The notes beneath the pieces are model-generated. The model saw nothing but the letters and a program-made list of their open reading frames with translations, was not told the origin of the DNA and searched no databases. This document shows, piece after piece, positions 1 through 6,655 of a DNA stretch of 7,434 nt (position 1 is the first letter of the stretch; every line of letters starts with the position of its first letter). The translations under genes were made by a program, and so were the position numbers. Where the stretch lies: positions 1-7,434 of the forward strand of contig JALVEM010000463.1 of the NCBI GenBank assembly GCA_027030825.1. The letters run 5' to 3'. The stretch comes from Thiohalobacter sp. (lineage in GTDB: Bacteria > Pseudomonadota > Gammaproteobacteria > Thiohalobacterales > Thiohalobacteraceae).

Positions 1-1
1 C

Positions 2-1015
2 CCCATCCTGCGCATCCATGTCTCCGACCGCGGTCGCTTCGGTTTCGCGCATCTCGATCATCGCCGGGAAGGTCTGCAGGCGCTCGGCCATGTGGTGCCG
101 GCGCACGTGCTGGGCGATGTGCTGCTCGCTGCGGTGGATGCGGCCCCGGATCTGGAGCTGATCGCGCCCGCACGGCTCGCCGACATTCGTCCGGACGAGG
201 ACGGCGTGTGCCTGCACTGCACGGAACCGGGGCCGGCGCTGCATGCGCGGCTGCTGGTCGGCGCCGACGGCACGGATTCCACGGTCCGCAGCCTGCTGGG
301 CATCGCGGTCCGGCACCGGGACTATGGCCAGAGCGCCGTGATCGCCAACGTGCGCACGGCATTCGACCACGGCGGCGTGGCCTACGAACGCTTCACGGAG
401 CAGGGGCCGCTGGCGCTGCTGCCGCTGGTGGACGGGCGCTGCGCCCTGGTCTGGACGCATCCGATGGAGGCCGCGGCCCGCCGGCTGGTGCAGCCGGAGG
501 CCGATTTTCTCGCCGATCTGCAGGCAGTGTTCGGCTGGCGGCTGGGACGGTTCGAGGCCGTGGGGCCGCGCGAACTCCATCCGCTGCGCCGGCTGGAGGC
601 CGTCGAGGCCGTCCGGCCGCGCGTGGCGCTCATCGGCAATGCCGCCCACACGCTGCATCCGGTTGCGGGGCAGGGATTCAACCTGGGCCTGCGTGACGTG
701 GCGGCGCTCGCCGAGCTGATCGTCGAGGCCCGGTGCCGGGAGGGTGATCCGGGCGGCCCCGAGGTCACCGAGGGCTATGCCCGCTGGCGGGCCGGCGACC
801 AGCGGCGCGTGCTGGCCTTCACCGAGCTGCTGCTGCGCACCTTCGCCAGCCCGGTCCCGCCGGTGCGCGCGGCGCGGGATGCCGCGATGCTCGGGCTCGA
901 TCTCTGTCCCCCGGTCCGCCATCTCTTCACGCGCCTGACCACCGGTCGGCTGGGACGCCTGCCGCGGCTGGCGCGCGGGATGCCGTTGCGCGCTCCGCAG
1001 GAGGCAGCGGGATGA
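2..1015 (+). CDS. ubiH: UbiH, 2-octaprenyl-6-methoxyphenol hydroxylase (5' partial)
   Basis: FAD-dependent aromatic monooxygenase of the UbiH/UbiF/COQ6 family, which hydroxylates the ubiquinone ring (C1 in E. coli) in the membrane-associated Ubi complex. The frame is open from base 2 (PILRIHVSDRGRFGF...), so about 60 N-terminal residues, including the first dinucleotide-binding GxGxxG, lie outside the window. The 337 residues present contain the second FAD motif GADG near bases 260-271 and the family signature IGNAAHTLHPVAGQG at 632-676, followed by NLGLRD. The N in IGNAAH, where most relatives have GDAAH, is typical of UbiH. An internal ATG at base 92 exists but is not the true start, because upstream residues already match the family. 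It ends in a TGA that overlaps the ATG of the next gene, so the two are probably cotranscribed and translationally coupled. Family is near certain; assignment to UbiH among paralogues is strong. Confidence 0.93.
   Translation, partial: PILRIHVSDRGRFGFAHLDHRREGLQALGHVVPAHVLGDVLLAAVDAAPDLELIAPARLADIRPDEDGVCLHCTEPGPALHARLLVGADGTDSTVRSLLGIAVRHRDYGQSAVIANVRTAFDHGGVAYERFTEQGPLALLPLVDGRCALVWTHPMEAAARRLVQPEADFLADLQAVFGWRLGRFEAVGPRELHPLRRLEAVEAVRPRVALIGNAAHTLHPVAGQGFNLGLRDVAALAELIVEARCREGDPGGPEVTEGYARWRAGDQRRVLAFTELLLRTFASPVPPVRAARDAAMLGLDLCPPVRHLFTRLTTGRLGRLPRLARGMPLRAPQEAAG
999..1004 (+). promoter_or_regulatory. Shine-Dalgarno for ubiI
   Basis: A perfect AGGAGG sits 7 nt before the ATG at 1012, inside the last codons of ubiH. 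It fixes the ubiI start at the ATGA overlap and suggests efficient initiation as well as coupling to ubiH translation. Confidence 0.85.
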
Positions 1016-2220
1016 GCGCCTGGTCCGGGGTGCTGGTGGTCGGTGGCGGCTGTGTCGGCAGCACGCTGGCCTGCGCCCTGGCCGAGGCCGGCGTGCCCGT
1101 GCAGGTGGTCGACCCGCAGCCGGCGCCGCGTGACTGGCCCGAGGGCACGGTGGACGCCCGGGTCTATGCCCTCACCCATGCCTCACGGGCCATCTTCTCC
1201 AATCTCGGGGTCTGGGAGGCGATTCGCGCCGGTGGCGCCTGCCCCTACGAGCGCATGGAGGTCTGGGATGCCGAGGGCACGGGCCACATCGGCTTCGATG
1301 CCGCCGAGACGGGCGAGTGCTGCCTGGGCCACATCGTCGAACAGCGTGTCATCATCGGGGCGCTGCTGGCGCGGCTGGATGCGCTCGGCGTCGAGCGGCG
1401 GACCGACGCCCTGGTCGGCCTGCAGGTGGCCCCGGATCACGTGGAGGCCCGGCTCGCCTCGGGTGAACGCATCCGGGTCGCCCTGCTGGTGGGGGCCGAC
1501 GGGGCCCGCTCCCGGGTGCGCGATCTCGCCGGCATCGGACTGGACGTACTCGACTACGAACAGACGGCGGTGGTGGCGGCGGTGCGCACCGAGCGACCGC
1601 ATGAGCACACCGCCCGCCAGCGTTTCATGCCCACCGGTCCGCTGGCCTTCCTGCCCCTGTGCGACGGTCGCAGCTCCATCGTCTGGACCACGACGCCCGA
1701 GGCGGCCGAGGATCTGCTGGAGATGGAGGAGGGCGCCTTCTGCGAGGCGGTCACCGAGGCCTTCGGCCGACGACTGGGACGTGTGCTGTCGGCCGAGTCG
1801 CGCGCGGCCTTTCCCCTGCGCCGGCGCCACGCCCGCCATTACGTGCGGCCGCGCATCGCCCTGGTCGGGGATGCGGCCCACACCATCCACCCGCTGGCCG
1901 GTCAGGGCGTGAATCTGGGGCTCCTGGATGCGGCGGCGCTTGCCCAGGTGGTCCAGGAGGCACGGGGGCGCCTGCGCGACCCGGGCCAGTACCTCACGCT
2001 GCGCCGCTACGAGCGCTGGCGGCGGGGCGAGAATCTGCTCATGATGCGGGCCATGGACGGTTTCCGCTGGCTGTTCGGCTCCCGCCAGCCCCTGCTCCGG
2101 GAAGCGCGCAATCTGGGCCTGCGGCTGGTCGACCGGGCGGCACCGGTGAAACTCGTCCTGGCCCGCCGGGCCATGGGACTCGAGGGCGATCTCCCGCAAC
2201 TGGCCCGCCTGCTGCGTTGA
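1012..2220 (+). CDS. ubiI: UbiI-type FAD-dependent ubiquinone ring hydroxylase
   Basis: Complete 402-aa member of the same flavin monooxygenase family as the gene before it, and close to the usual length of about 400 aa. In E. coli, UbiI performs the C5 hydroxylation of ubiquinone synthesis. The N-terminal Rossmann motif GGGCVG (residues 11-16) is followed by an acidic residue (D34) at the end of the second strand, suited to bind the FAD ribose. GADG is at 161-164 and GDAAHTIHPLAGQG begins at 286. Segments such as MEVWD (82-86), LGHIVE (105-110), QYLTLRRYER and the C-terminal RRAMGL match my recollection of E. coli UbiI/VisC better than UbiF or UbiH. The start is set by AGGAGG and the ATGA overlap with ubiH. 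The order ubiH-ubiI is the same as in E. coli. Remaining doubt concerns the exact ring position hydroxylated in this organism. Confidence 0.92.
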   Translation: MSAWSGVLVVGGGCVGSTLACALAEAGVPVQVVDPQPAPRDWPEGTVDARVYALTHASRAIFSNLGVWEAIRAGGACPYERMEVWDAEGTGHIGFDAAETGECCLGHIVEQRVIIGALLARLDALGVERRTDALVGLQVAPDHVEARLASGERIRVALLVGADGARSRVRDLAGIGLDVLDYEQTAVVAAVRTERPHEHTARQRFMPTGPLAFLPLCDGRSSIVWTTTPEAAEDLLEMEEGAFCEAVTEAFGRRLGRVLSAESRAAFPLRRRHARHYVRPRIALVGDAAHTIHPLAGQGVNLGLLDAAALAQVVQEARGRLRDPGQYLTLRRYERWRRGENLLMMRAMDGFRWLFGSRQPLLREARNLGLRLVDRAAPVKLVLARRAMGLEGDLPQLARLLR

Positions 2221-2225
2221 ATCGA

Positions 2226-2948
2226 ATGGCGGAGCCGGGCGTCATCGTCATCACCCTGCCGCGCCTGGCGCTGGCCTTTCTGCCGGCGCTGGCCGTGGTG
2301 TGGCTGCTGTGGCGATGGCGCACCGGCGCCGGCACGGCGCTCTATGCGCTGTTCCGCATGCTGGTGCAGCTCATGCTGGTGGGCTTCGCGCTGGCCTGGA
2401 TCTTCGGTGCGGACCGGGCCGGTATCGTGGTTGCGGTGCTGGCCGTGATGCTCGCTGCGGCCAGCTGGATCGCCCTGCGGACCGCCGGCACGCCCCGCCG
2501 GCGGCTGTATGGCCACAGTCTGGCGGCCATCACGCTGGGGGGCGGTTCGGTGCTGGCGCTGGTGACCGCGGGCGTGCTCGATCTCGAGCCCTGGTACGCT
2601 CCCCGCTACACGATCCCGCTGGCCGGGATGATCTTTGCCAACGCCATGAATGCCGTCAGCCTGGCGGTCGAGCGCGTGCAGGCGGAACTGCATCGCGGCA
2701 CGCCCTGGCTCGACGCCCGCAACCAGGCGCTGCAGGCGGCGCTGATTCCCACCGTCAATGCCCTGTTCGCCGTGGGTCTCGTCTCCCTGCCGGGCATGAT
2801 GACAGGGCAGATTCTCTCCGGCGTCTCGCCCTTCGTCGCGGCCCGCTACCAGATCATGGTGATGTGCATGGTCTTCGGCGCCTGCGGGTTGAGCACGGTG
2901 CTGTTCCTGAGGCTGGCGCGCCAGCGGCTGCAGGCGAACGTTCAGTAG
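2226..2948 (+). CDS. fetB: FetB/UPF0014-family membrane permease
   Basis: A 240-aa integral membrane protein of the UPF0014 (YbbM/FetB) family. In E. coli, FetB pairs with the ATPase FetA in a putative iron exporter; transport in this organism is inferred. Hydrophobic segments lie at about 13-31, 39-60, 63-86, 96-118, 128-146, 173-190 and 207-230. Family-defining stretches are IPLAGMIFANAMNAVSLA (130-147), ALIPTVNALFAVGLVSLPGM (172-191) and MMTGQILSG (191-199), followed by RYQIMVM. The loop after the first of these seems shorter than in typical members, and E. coli FetB is about 259 aa. ATG 2226 is chosen because it begins just before the first membrane segment and lies 5 nt after the ubiI stop. 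No good Shine-Dalgarno is visible, so coupled reinitiation is likely. An in-frame TTG at 2217 is a weaker alternative start. No fetA-like ATPase is in the window. Confidence 0.87.
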   Translation: MAEPGVIVITLPRLALAFLPALAVVWLLWRWRTGAGTALYALFRMLVQLMLVGFALAWIFGADRAGIVVAVLAVMLAAASWIALRTAGTPRRRLYGHSLAAITLGGGSVLALVTAGVLDLEPWYAPRYTIPLAGMIFANAMNAVSLAVERVQAELHRGTPWLDARNQALQAALIPTVNALFAVGLVSLPGMMTGQILSGVSPFVAARYQIMVMCMVFGACGLSTVLFLRLARQRLQANVQ

Positions 2949-3020
2949 CCCGTGGAGCGCCGAGCGGGCGTGCAGTGCGGGATTCTTCAACGTCCCTGAT
3001 CCGGAATGACCCTTCTCTAC

Positions 3021-3137
3021 GTCATCCCGGACGGCGCGCAGCGCCGATCCGGGATCCAGGGAAAACATCGACCGCGGCGGCATGGGCAAGTGCGGTTTCT
3101 GGATTCCGGATCTCGCCTTCGGCGAGTCCGGAATGAC
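3021..3137. repeat. Bipartite palindromic element, copy 1 (complete)
   Basis: A 117-bp element bounded by inverted GTCAT (3021-3025) and ATGAC (3133-3137). The left arm is a 12-bp hairpin: CCCGGA 3026-3031 with TCCGGG 3048-3053, and CGGCGC 3032-3037 with GCGCCG 3041-3046, with loop GCA and a bulged A at 3047. The right arm mirrors it: TCCGGA 3105-3110 with TCCGGA 3127-3132, and CTCGCC 3112-3117 with GGCGAG 3121-3126, with loop TTC and a bulged T at 3111. The arms are flanked inside by ATCCAG and CTGGAT. Two oppositely oriented hairpins around a central spacer resemble the paired REP/BIME style of dispersed bacterial repeats. The exact family was not identified. Confidence 0.85.
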
Positions 3138-3153
3138 GATGAAGAAAGACCGC

Positions 3154-3197
3154 TCGCCCGGAATGACCATGAGAGAACAGGATCGCCCGAAATGACC
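3154..3197 (+). repeat. Short direct repeat, TCGCCCGRAATGACC x2
   Basis: A 15-bp unit at 3154-3168 recurs at 3183-3197 with one substitution (G to A), 29 bp apart. Each unit ends in AATGACC, the outer terminus of the larger palindromic elements, so these look like solo or truncated element ends. Confidence 0.65.
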
Positions 3198-3208
3198 CTC
3201 CACCCCTC

Positions 3209-3261
3209 GGTCACCCCGGAAGTCTGCGCCCACCTGGTCATCCCGGAAGCCTGCGCCCACC
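3209..3261 (+). repeat. 26-bp direct repeat (two tandem copies)
   Basis: Units at 3209-3234 and 3236-3261 are separated by a single base and differ at two positions, both transitions. Each unit reads GGTCAYCCCGGAAGYCTGCG followed by CCCACC. They start with the same GTCATCCCGGA terminus as the full elements but lack the hairpin-closing half, which suggests that a truncated end was tandemly duplicated. Confidence 0.75.
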
Positions 3262-3269
3262 CACCTTTG

Positions 3270-3383
3270 GTCATCCCGGACGGCGCGCAGCGCCGATCCG
3301 GGATCCAGGGAAAACATCGACCACGGTGGGATGGATGAGCGTGGTTTCTGGATTCTGAATTCCGGACGGCGAAGCCGGCCATT
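3270..3383. repeat. Bipartite palindromic element, copy 2 (right arm decayed)
   Basis: Bases 3270-3322 are identical to 3021-3073 of copy 1 (53 of 53), including the complete left hairpin at 3275-3302. The spacer (3323-3349) has diverged at 8 positions, mostly transitions, yet keeps the same length, and CTGGATT is retained at 3348-3354. The right arm is altered: a different imperfect hairpin (GGACGGC/GCCGGCC around GAA, about 3363-3379) replaces the copy-1 version and the terminal ATGAC is not recognisable. The right boundary is therefore approximate. Confidence 0.78.
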
Positions 3384-3411
3384 CTTCCAGCTTCCAGCTT
3401 CTAGCTTCCGG
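3384..3411. repeat. 7-bp tandem repeat overlapping the end of the GGDEF-EAL gene
   Basis: Four consecutive 7-mers read CTTCCAG, CTTCCAG, CTTCTAG and CTTCCGG on the + strand. On the - strand the third unit supplies the TAG stop of the GGDEF-EAL gene (3401-3403), so the last residues of the protein and its stop are made of repeat sequence. Confidence 0.75.
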
Positions 3412-6400
3412 AAGCCCCCTCCGGCAACCGCCCGATTTCCGCCAGCCGCCGGTATTCGTCGGCCGGCACGGGGCGGCTGAAGTAATAGCCCTGCATGAAG
3501 TCGCAGTCGCGTTCGGTCAGGAAGCGCACGTGTTCGACCGTCTCCACGCCTTCGGCGACGACGCCGAGCCCGAGATGGTGCGCCATGCCGATGATGGTTT
3601 CGACGATGCGCGCATCGCCGGGATCGGCATGGATGTCTCGCACGAAGGAGCGGTCGATCTTCAGGCGGTCGGCCGGCAGGCGCTTGAGATAGTTCATCGA
3701 GGAATAGCCGGTCCCGAAATCGTCGATGGCGATCCGGATGTCCATGTCGCGGAGGGCGGCGAGGCGGCCGATGGCCTCGTCCACGTCGTGCATGAGCAGG
3801 CCTTCGGTGATCTCGATCTCGAGCAGGCGTGCCGGTATGCCGGAGGCGACGAGGCCCTCGCGTATCTGGTCGATGAAATCGGGCTGGGCGAACTGTCTCG
3901 GGCTGACGTTGATGGCCACCGTTGCCCGGGCCTCTTCCATCCCGGCATCCAGCCAGCGGCGGATCTGTCGGCAGGCGGCGCCGAGTACCCAGCGGCCGAG
4001 GTCGTTGATGAGACCGGATTCCTCGGCGATGGGGATGAACTGCAGCGGCGGGATGGTGCCCTGTTCCGGATGTTCCCAGCGCAGCAGGGCCTCGCAGCCC
4101 AGGACGAGGCCCTGCTCGTCCACCTGCGGCTGATAGTGGAGCACCAGCTCGTCGTCGCGTTCGAGCGCCCGGCGCAGGGCTTCCTCGATGCGCAGCCGGT
4201 TGCGGATGCCGGCCTGCATGCCGGGCTGGAAGAAACGGATGCTGCCGGGGGCTTCCTCCTTGGCGCGGTGCAGGGCGTTGTCGGCATGGTCCATGATCTC
4301 TTCCGGGCTGGTCTGGTCCTGCGGAAAGAGGGCGATGCCGACGCTCGCGCCGAGATGGTAGTCCTGTTCGCCGATCCGGAAAGGCTGTTGCAGGGCGGAC
4401 TGGATCCGCTCGGCGAGATTCTGGGCGCGGACGCCCACCCGCGAGGGGTCGGCATCCGTCGGCGGCAACACGATGGCGAACTCGTCGCTGGCCACCCTGG
4501 CCAGCCCCTGGTCTTCCTTCAGCAGCGCCTGCAGCCTTTCGGCGGTCTCCCGGAGGATCAGGTCGCCCACCGTGTGCCCGGCGGTGTCGTTGATCTGGGT
4601 GAAGCGTTCCAGGTCGAGATAGAGCAGGGCGCCCTGGCTGCCCTGCTGCCGGGCGGCGGCCAGTTCGCGGGTCAGCCGGTCGTGCAGCCAGCGGCGGTTG
4701 GGCAGTCCGGTGAGTTCATCGTGATAGGCCCGGTATTCCACCTCCGCCTCGGCTTCCTTCAGCGCCGTGATGTCCTGGGAGGTGCCGATGTAGTGGGTGA
4801 TCCGCCCCTGCTCGTCACGCACGGCCGTGATGGTGAGCAGCTGGGCATAGAGGGAGCCGTCCTTGCGTCGGTTCCAGAGTTCACCCTGCCACTGTCCCTT
4901 TTCCTTCAGCTCGCGCCACATGCGTTCGTAGAAGGCGCGGTCCTGGCGGCCGGATTGCAGAATGCGGGGATTCCGGCCCACCAGTTCCTCGGCGGAATAG
5001 CCGGTCATGGCCTCGTAGGCCGGGTTGACGCGCAGGATGGTGCCTTCGGCGTCCGTGACCAGGATGCCGGCATGGGTCTGGAAGGTGGTGGCGGCCAGCC
5101 GCAGTTCCTCCTGCGCCTTGCGTGCCTCCGTGAGGTCCCGGATGAAGGCCGCGAACAGCCAGCCGGTGCTGCGGTGGATGGGGATGACGGTGAGCTCGAT
5201 CGGGAATTCGCTGCCGTCCCGGCGCAGGGCCGTGAAACGATCGGTCCGGATCAGATGCGATTCCTCCCCGTGAGCGAGAAAGCGCTGCATTCCGGCCAGG
5301 TGCTCGGGTATCCAGCGCTGCGGAATGATGAGTTCGTGCACCCGGCGGCCCATGGCCTGCTTGCGGGCCCAGCCGAAGATCTGTTCCGCGGCAGGGTTCC
5401 ATTCCAGGATGGTGCCCTGCTCGTCGGCCAGCAGGATGGCGTCCGGGGCGTGGGTGATGACCGCCTCCAGACGCCGGGCGTGTTCCCGGGACTCGGTGCG
5501 CAGCCGGTATTCCTCGCTGATGTCGCGGAAGACGAGAATCACGCCGCGGATCCGGCCGTCGGGTTCCCGGATGGGGGCGGCGCTGTCGTGGATCTGGTAG
5601 CGCGAACCGTCGCGCGAGATCAGCAGCGTGTCGTTGGCCAGCCCCACGATCTCGCCCTTCTCGAGCACGCGGGTCACAGGATTGTCGGCCGGTCGGCCGC
5701 TCTGGGCGTTGACGATGCGGAACACTTCGGTGAGGAAGCGGCCGCGGGCCTGGTCCGTGTCCCAGCCGGTCAGGTGCTCGGCGATGGGGTTCATGCGCTC
5801 GACCCGGCCGTGGATGTCGGTGGCGATCACCGCATCGCCGATGGAATTGAGCGTGACTTCCAGATGCTGCTGCTGCATGCGGACCAGGCGGGTCACGCGT
5901 CGCTGATGCCAGGCCACGGCCAGCAGCACGGTGACGAGATACCCGACGCCCAGCCCGGTGGCCAGTACCGAGGCGCGACGGCCGCGCGCCATCAGGCCGT
6001 GGAGCGGCGCCTCGCCCAGGGCGAGGGCCTCGAGCAGGTCCACGAAGCCGGTGCTCAGCACAGCCACATGATTGTCGATGTGTGCGGCGGGCACGTCTGC
6101 AGCGGCACGTCCTTCGAGATGATCACGGATGTGCAGGAGGTCGGCTTTCCAGTCCCGATAGACATCCCGGAAGTGGCGGGCTCGTGCGTCGGCCTCCGGA
6201 TCGAAGGCCATGGCGTCGAGGTAACGTTCGACGGCCCGATCGGCCTCCTGGACTGCGTGGTTCAGCGTCGCACCCGCAGCTGGAGTGGAGTCTCCGTCCC
6301 CCAGCGTGGCTGCGACCCGCTCCAGGCGGAGCAGCGGTGGTCGCACGGCGTCCAGGGCGGCGATGGCCTGTTCGGCCTGGTGGCCTTCGAGGATGTGTCG

Positions 6401-6520
6401 CGGCAGGTTCGGCAGGAACAGGCTGCCGGCGAACAGGGCCGTGGCCAGCAGCAGGGTGAGCCAGAGTTGCAGGCGCAGTCTTCCGATCGCGGGACGGTCA
6501 GCCAAGTATTCGTTGCCCAG
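3401..6520 (-). CDS. Membrane PAS-PAS-PAS-GGDEF-EAL protein, probable c-di-GMP phosphodiesterase
   Basis: A 1039-aa inner-membrane signalling protein. Membrane segments at about 15-36 and 183-204 enclose a periplasmic region of about 145 residues, probably a ligand-sensing domain. Three PAS domains follow (about 216-335, 349-468, 475-590), then GGDEF (596-760) and EAL (770-1030). The cyclase signature is ASDEF (677-681) instead of GGDEF, and no RxxD inhibitory site is seen upstream, although D636, N644 and D653 remain. The EAL domain looks intact: EAL 810-812, N871, E903, DD 933-934, K954, E990 and Q1010. Net c-di-GMP breakdown to pGpG, with GGDEF as a regulatory or GTP-binding domain, is the likeliest role (inference). 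The start is taken as CTG at 6520, preceded by AAAGGA with 8-nt spacing. TTG at 6505 is the alternative, and no in-frame ATG precedes the first membrane helix. The gene is divergent from gcvT and convergent with fetB. Confidence 0.9.
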   Translation of the reverse strand: MGNEYLADRPAIGRLRLQLWLTLLLATALFAGSLFLPNLPRHILEGHQAEQAIAALDAVRPPLLRLERVAATLGDGDSTPAAGATLNHAVQEADRAVERYLDAMAFDPEADARARHFRDVYRDWKADLLHIRDHLEGRAAADVPAAHIDNHVAVLSTGFVDLLEALALGEAPLHGLMARGRRASVLATGLGVGYLVTVLLAVAWHQRRVTRLVRMQQQHLEVTLNSIGDAVIATDIHGRVERMNPIAEHLTGWDTDQARGRFLTEVFRIVNAQSGRPADNPVTRVLEKGEIVGLANDTLLISRDGSRYQIHDSAAPIREPDGRIRGVILVFRDISEEYRLRTESREHARRLEAVITHAPDAILLADEQGTILEWNPAAEQIFGWARKQAMGRRVHELIIPQRWIPEHLAGMQRFLAHGEESHLIRTDRFTALRRDGSEFPIELTVIPIHRSTGWLFAAFIRDLTEARKAQEELRLAATTFQTHAGILVTDAEGTILRVNPAYEAMTGYSAEELVGRNPRILQSGRQDRAFYERMWRELKEKGQWQGELWNRRKDGSLYAQLLTITAVRDEQGRITHYIGTSQDITALKEAEAEVEYRAYHDELTGLPNRRWLHDRLTRELAAARQQGSQGALLYLDLERFTQINDTAGHTVGDLILRETAERLQALLKEDQGLARVASDEFAIVLPPTDADPSRVGVRAQNLAERIQSALQQPFRIGEQDYHLGASVGIALFPQDQTSPEEIMDHADNALHRAKEEAPGSIRFFQPGMQAGIRNRLRIEEALRRALERDDELVLHYQPQVDEQGLVLGCEALLRWEHPEQGTIPPLQFIPIAEESGLINDLGRWVLGAACRQIRRWLDAGMEEARATVAINVSPRQFAQPDFIDQIREGLVASGIPARLLEIEITEGLLMHDVDEAIGRLAALRDMDIRIAIDDFGTGYSSMNYLKRLPADRLKIDRSFVRDIHADPGDARIVETIIGMAHHLGLGVVAEGVETVEHVRFLTERDCDFMQGYYFSRPVPADEYRRLAEIGRLPEGASGS

Positions 6521-6528
6521 GGTCGTGT

Positions 6529-6534
6529 TCCTTT
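6529..6534 (-). promoter_or_regulatory. Shine-Dalgarno supporting a CTG start of the GGDEF-EAL gene
   Basis: AAAGGA on the - strand lies 8 nt upstream of the in-frame CTG at 6520. The competing TTG at 6505 has no comparable site. This favours the CTG, giving an N-terminus of fMGNEYLADRP just ahead of the first membrane helix. Confidence 0.55.
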
Positions 6535-6548
6535 GGTGATCACACGGG

Positions 6549-6577
6549 ATTATTGGCCATCGGCGAGAAGAATTCCA
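6549..6577 (-). promoter_or_regulatory. Possible promoter of the GGDEF-EAL gene
   Basis: On the - strand, AATAAT (6554-6549) matches the -10 consensus at 5 of 6 positions. TGGAAT (6577-6572), 17 bp upstream, matches the -35 at only 3 of 6. Transcription would start near 6542, leaving a leader of about 20 nt that contains the AAAGGA site. The weak -35 makes this tentative. Confidence 0.3.
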
Positions 6578-6596
6578 TACTGAAATCGGGGGTTGC

Positions 6597-6625
6597 TTGG
6601 CCCGCTGCCCGGACCGGGTTATAGT
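6597..6625 (+). promoter_or_regulatory. Sigma70-type promoter of the gcvT leader
   Basis: TTGGCC (6597-6602, 4 of 6 matches) and TATAGT (6620-6625, 5 of 6) are separated by an optimal 17 bp. Transcription would begin near A6632, about 24 nt before the first helix of the glycine riboswitch. The fit to both the spacing and the downstream RNA makes this convincing. Confidence 0.7.
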
Positions 6626-6655
6626 CCGCGCATCGGCATCCGGGCCCGGCCCGGG

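Larger units (their letters stand above)
2949..3400. repeat. Gene-free convergent intergenic region with a palindromic repeat cluster
   Basis: These 452 bases separate the 3' ends of fetB (+) and the GGDEF-EAL gene (-). I find no credible gene. The termini GTCAT and ATGAC, characteristic of the repeats, recur at 3021, 3133, 3163, 3192, 3237 and 3270, plus a lone CCGGAATGAC at 3001-3010 that looks like the remnant of another right arm. Open frames here (3006-3338 on +, 3017-3382 on -) only translate the repeats. The hairpins could end transcription from either side, but no T-run follows them. Confidence 0.85.

Noticed and set aside
1183..2199. 338-codon open frame on the - strand
   Set aside because: It is antisense to ubiI, with no signal, membrane or family features.
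1659..2225. Upstream extension of the fetB frame
   Set aside because: It overlaps ubiI in another frame and reads as Arg/Pro/Gly-rich sequence with no membrane character. The family match begins only after ATG 2226.
3006..3382. Small open frames of 110 and 121 codons on either strand in the intergenic region
   Set aside because: They are translations of the palindromic repeats (for example the repeated CFPWIPDRRCAPSGMT), a known source of spurious hypothetical proteins.
2949..3400. Possible CRISPR array in the repeat cluster
   Set aside because: The repeats vary in length and structure, spacing is irregular, and the two 53-bp identical units are 249 bp apart with related sequence between them. 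There are no uniform spacers.
3530..6583. 1017-codon open frame on the + strand
   Set aside because: It is fully antisense to the GGDEF-EAL gene, whose domains and catalytic motifs are clear. Its translation shows no family motif, and long antisense frames are common in GC-rich DNA.
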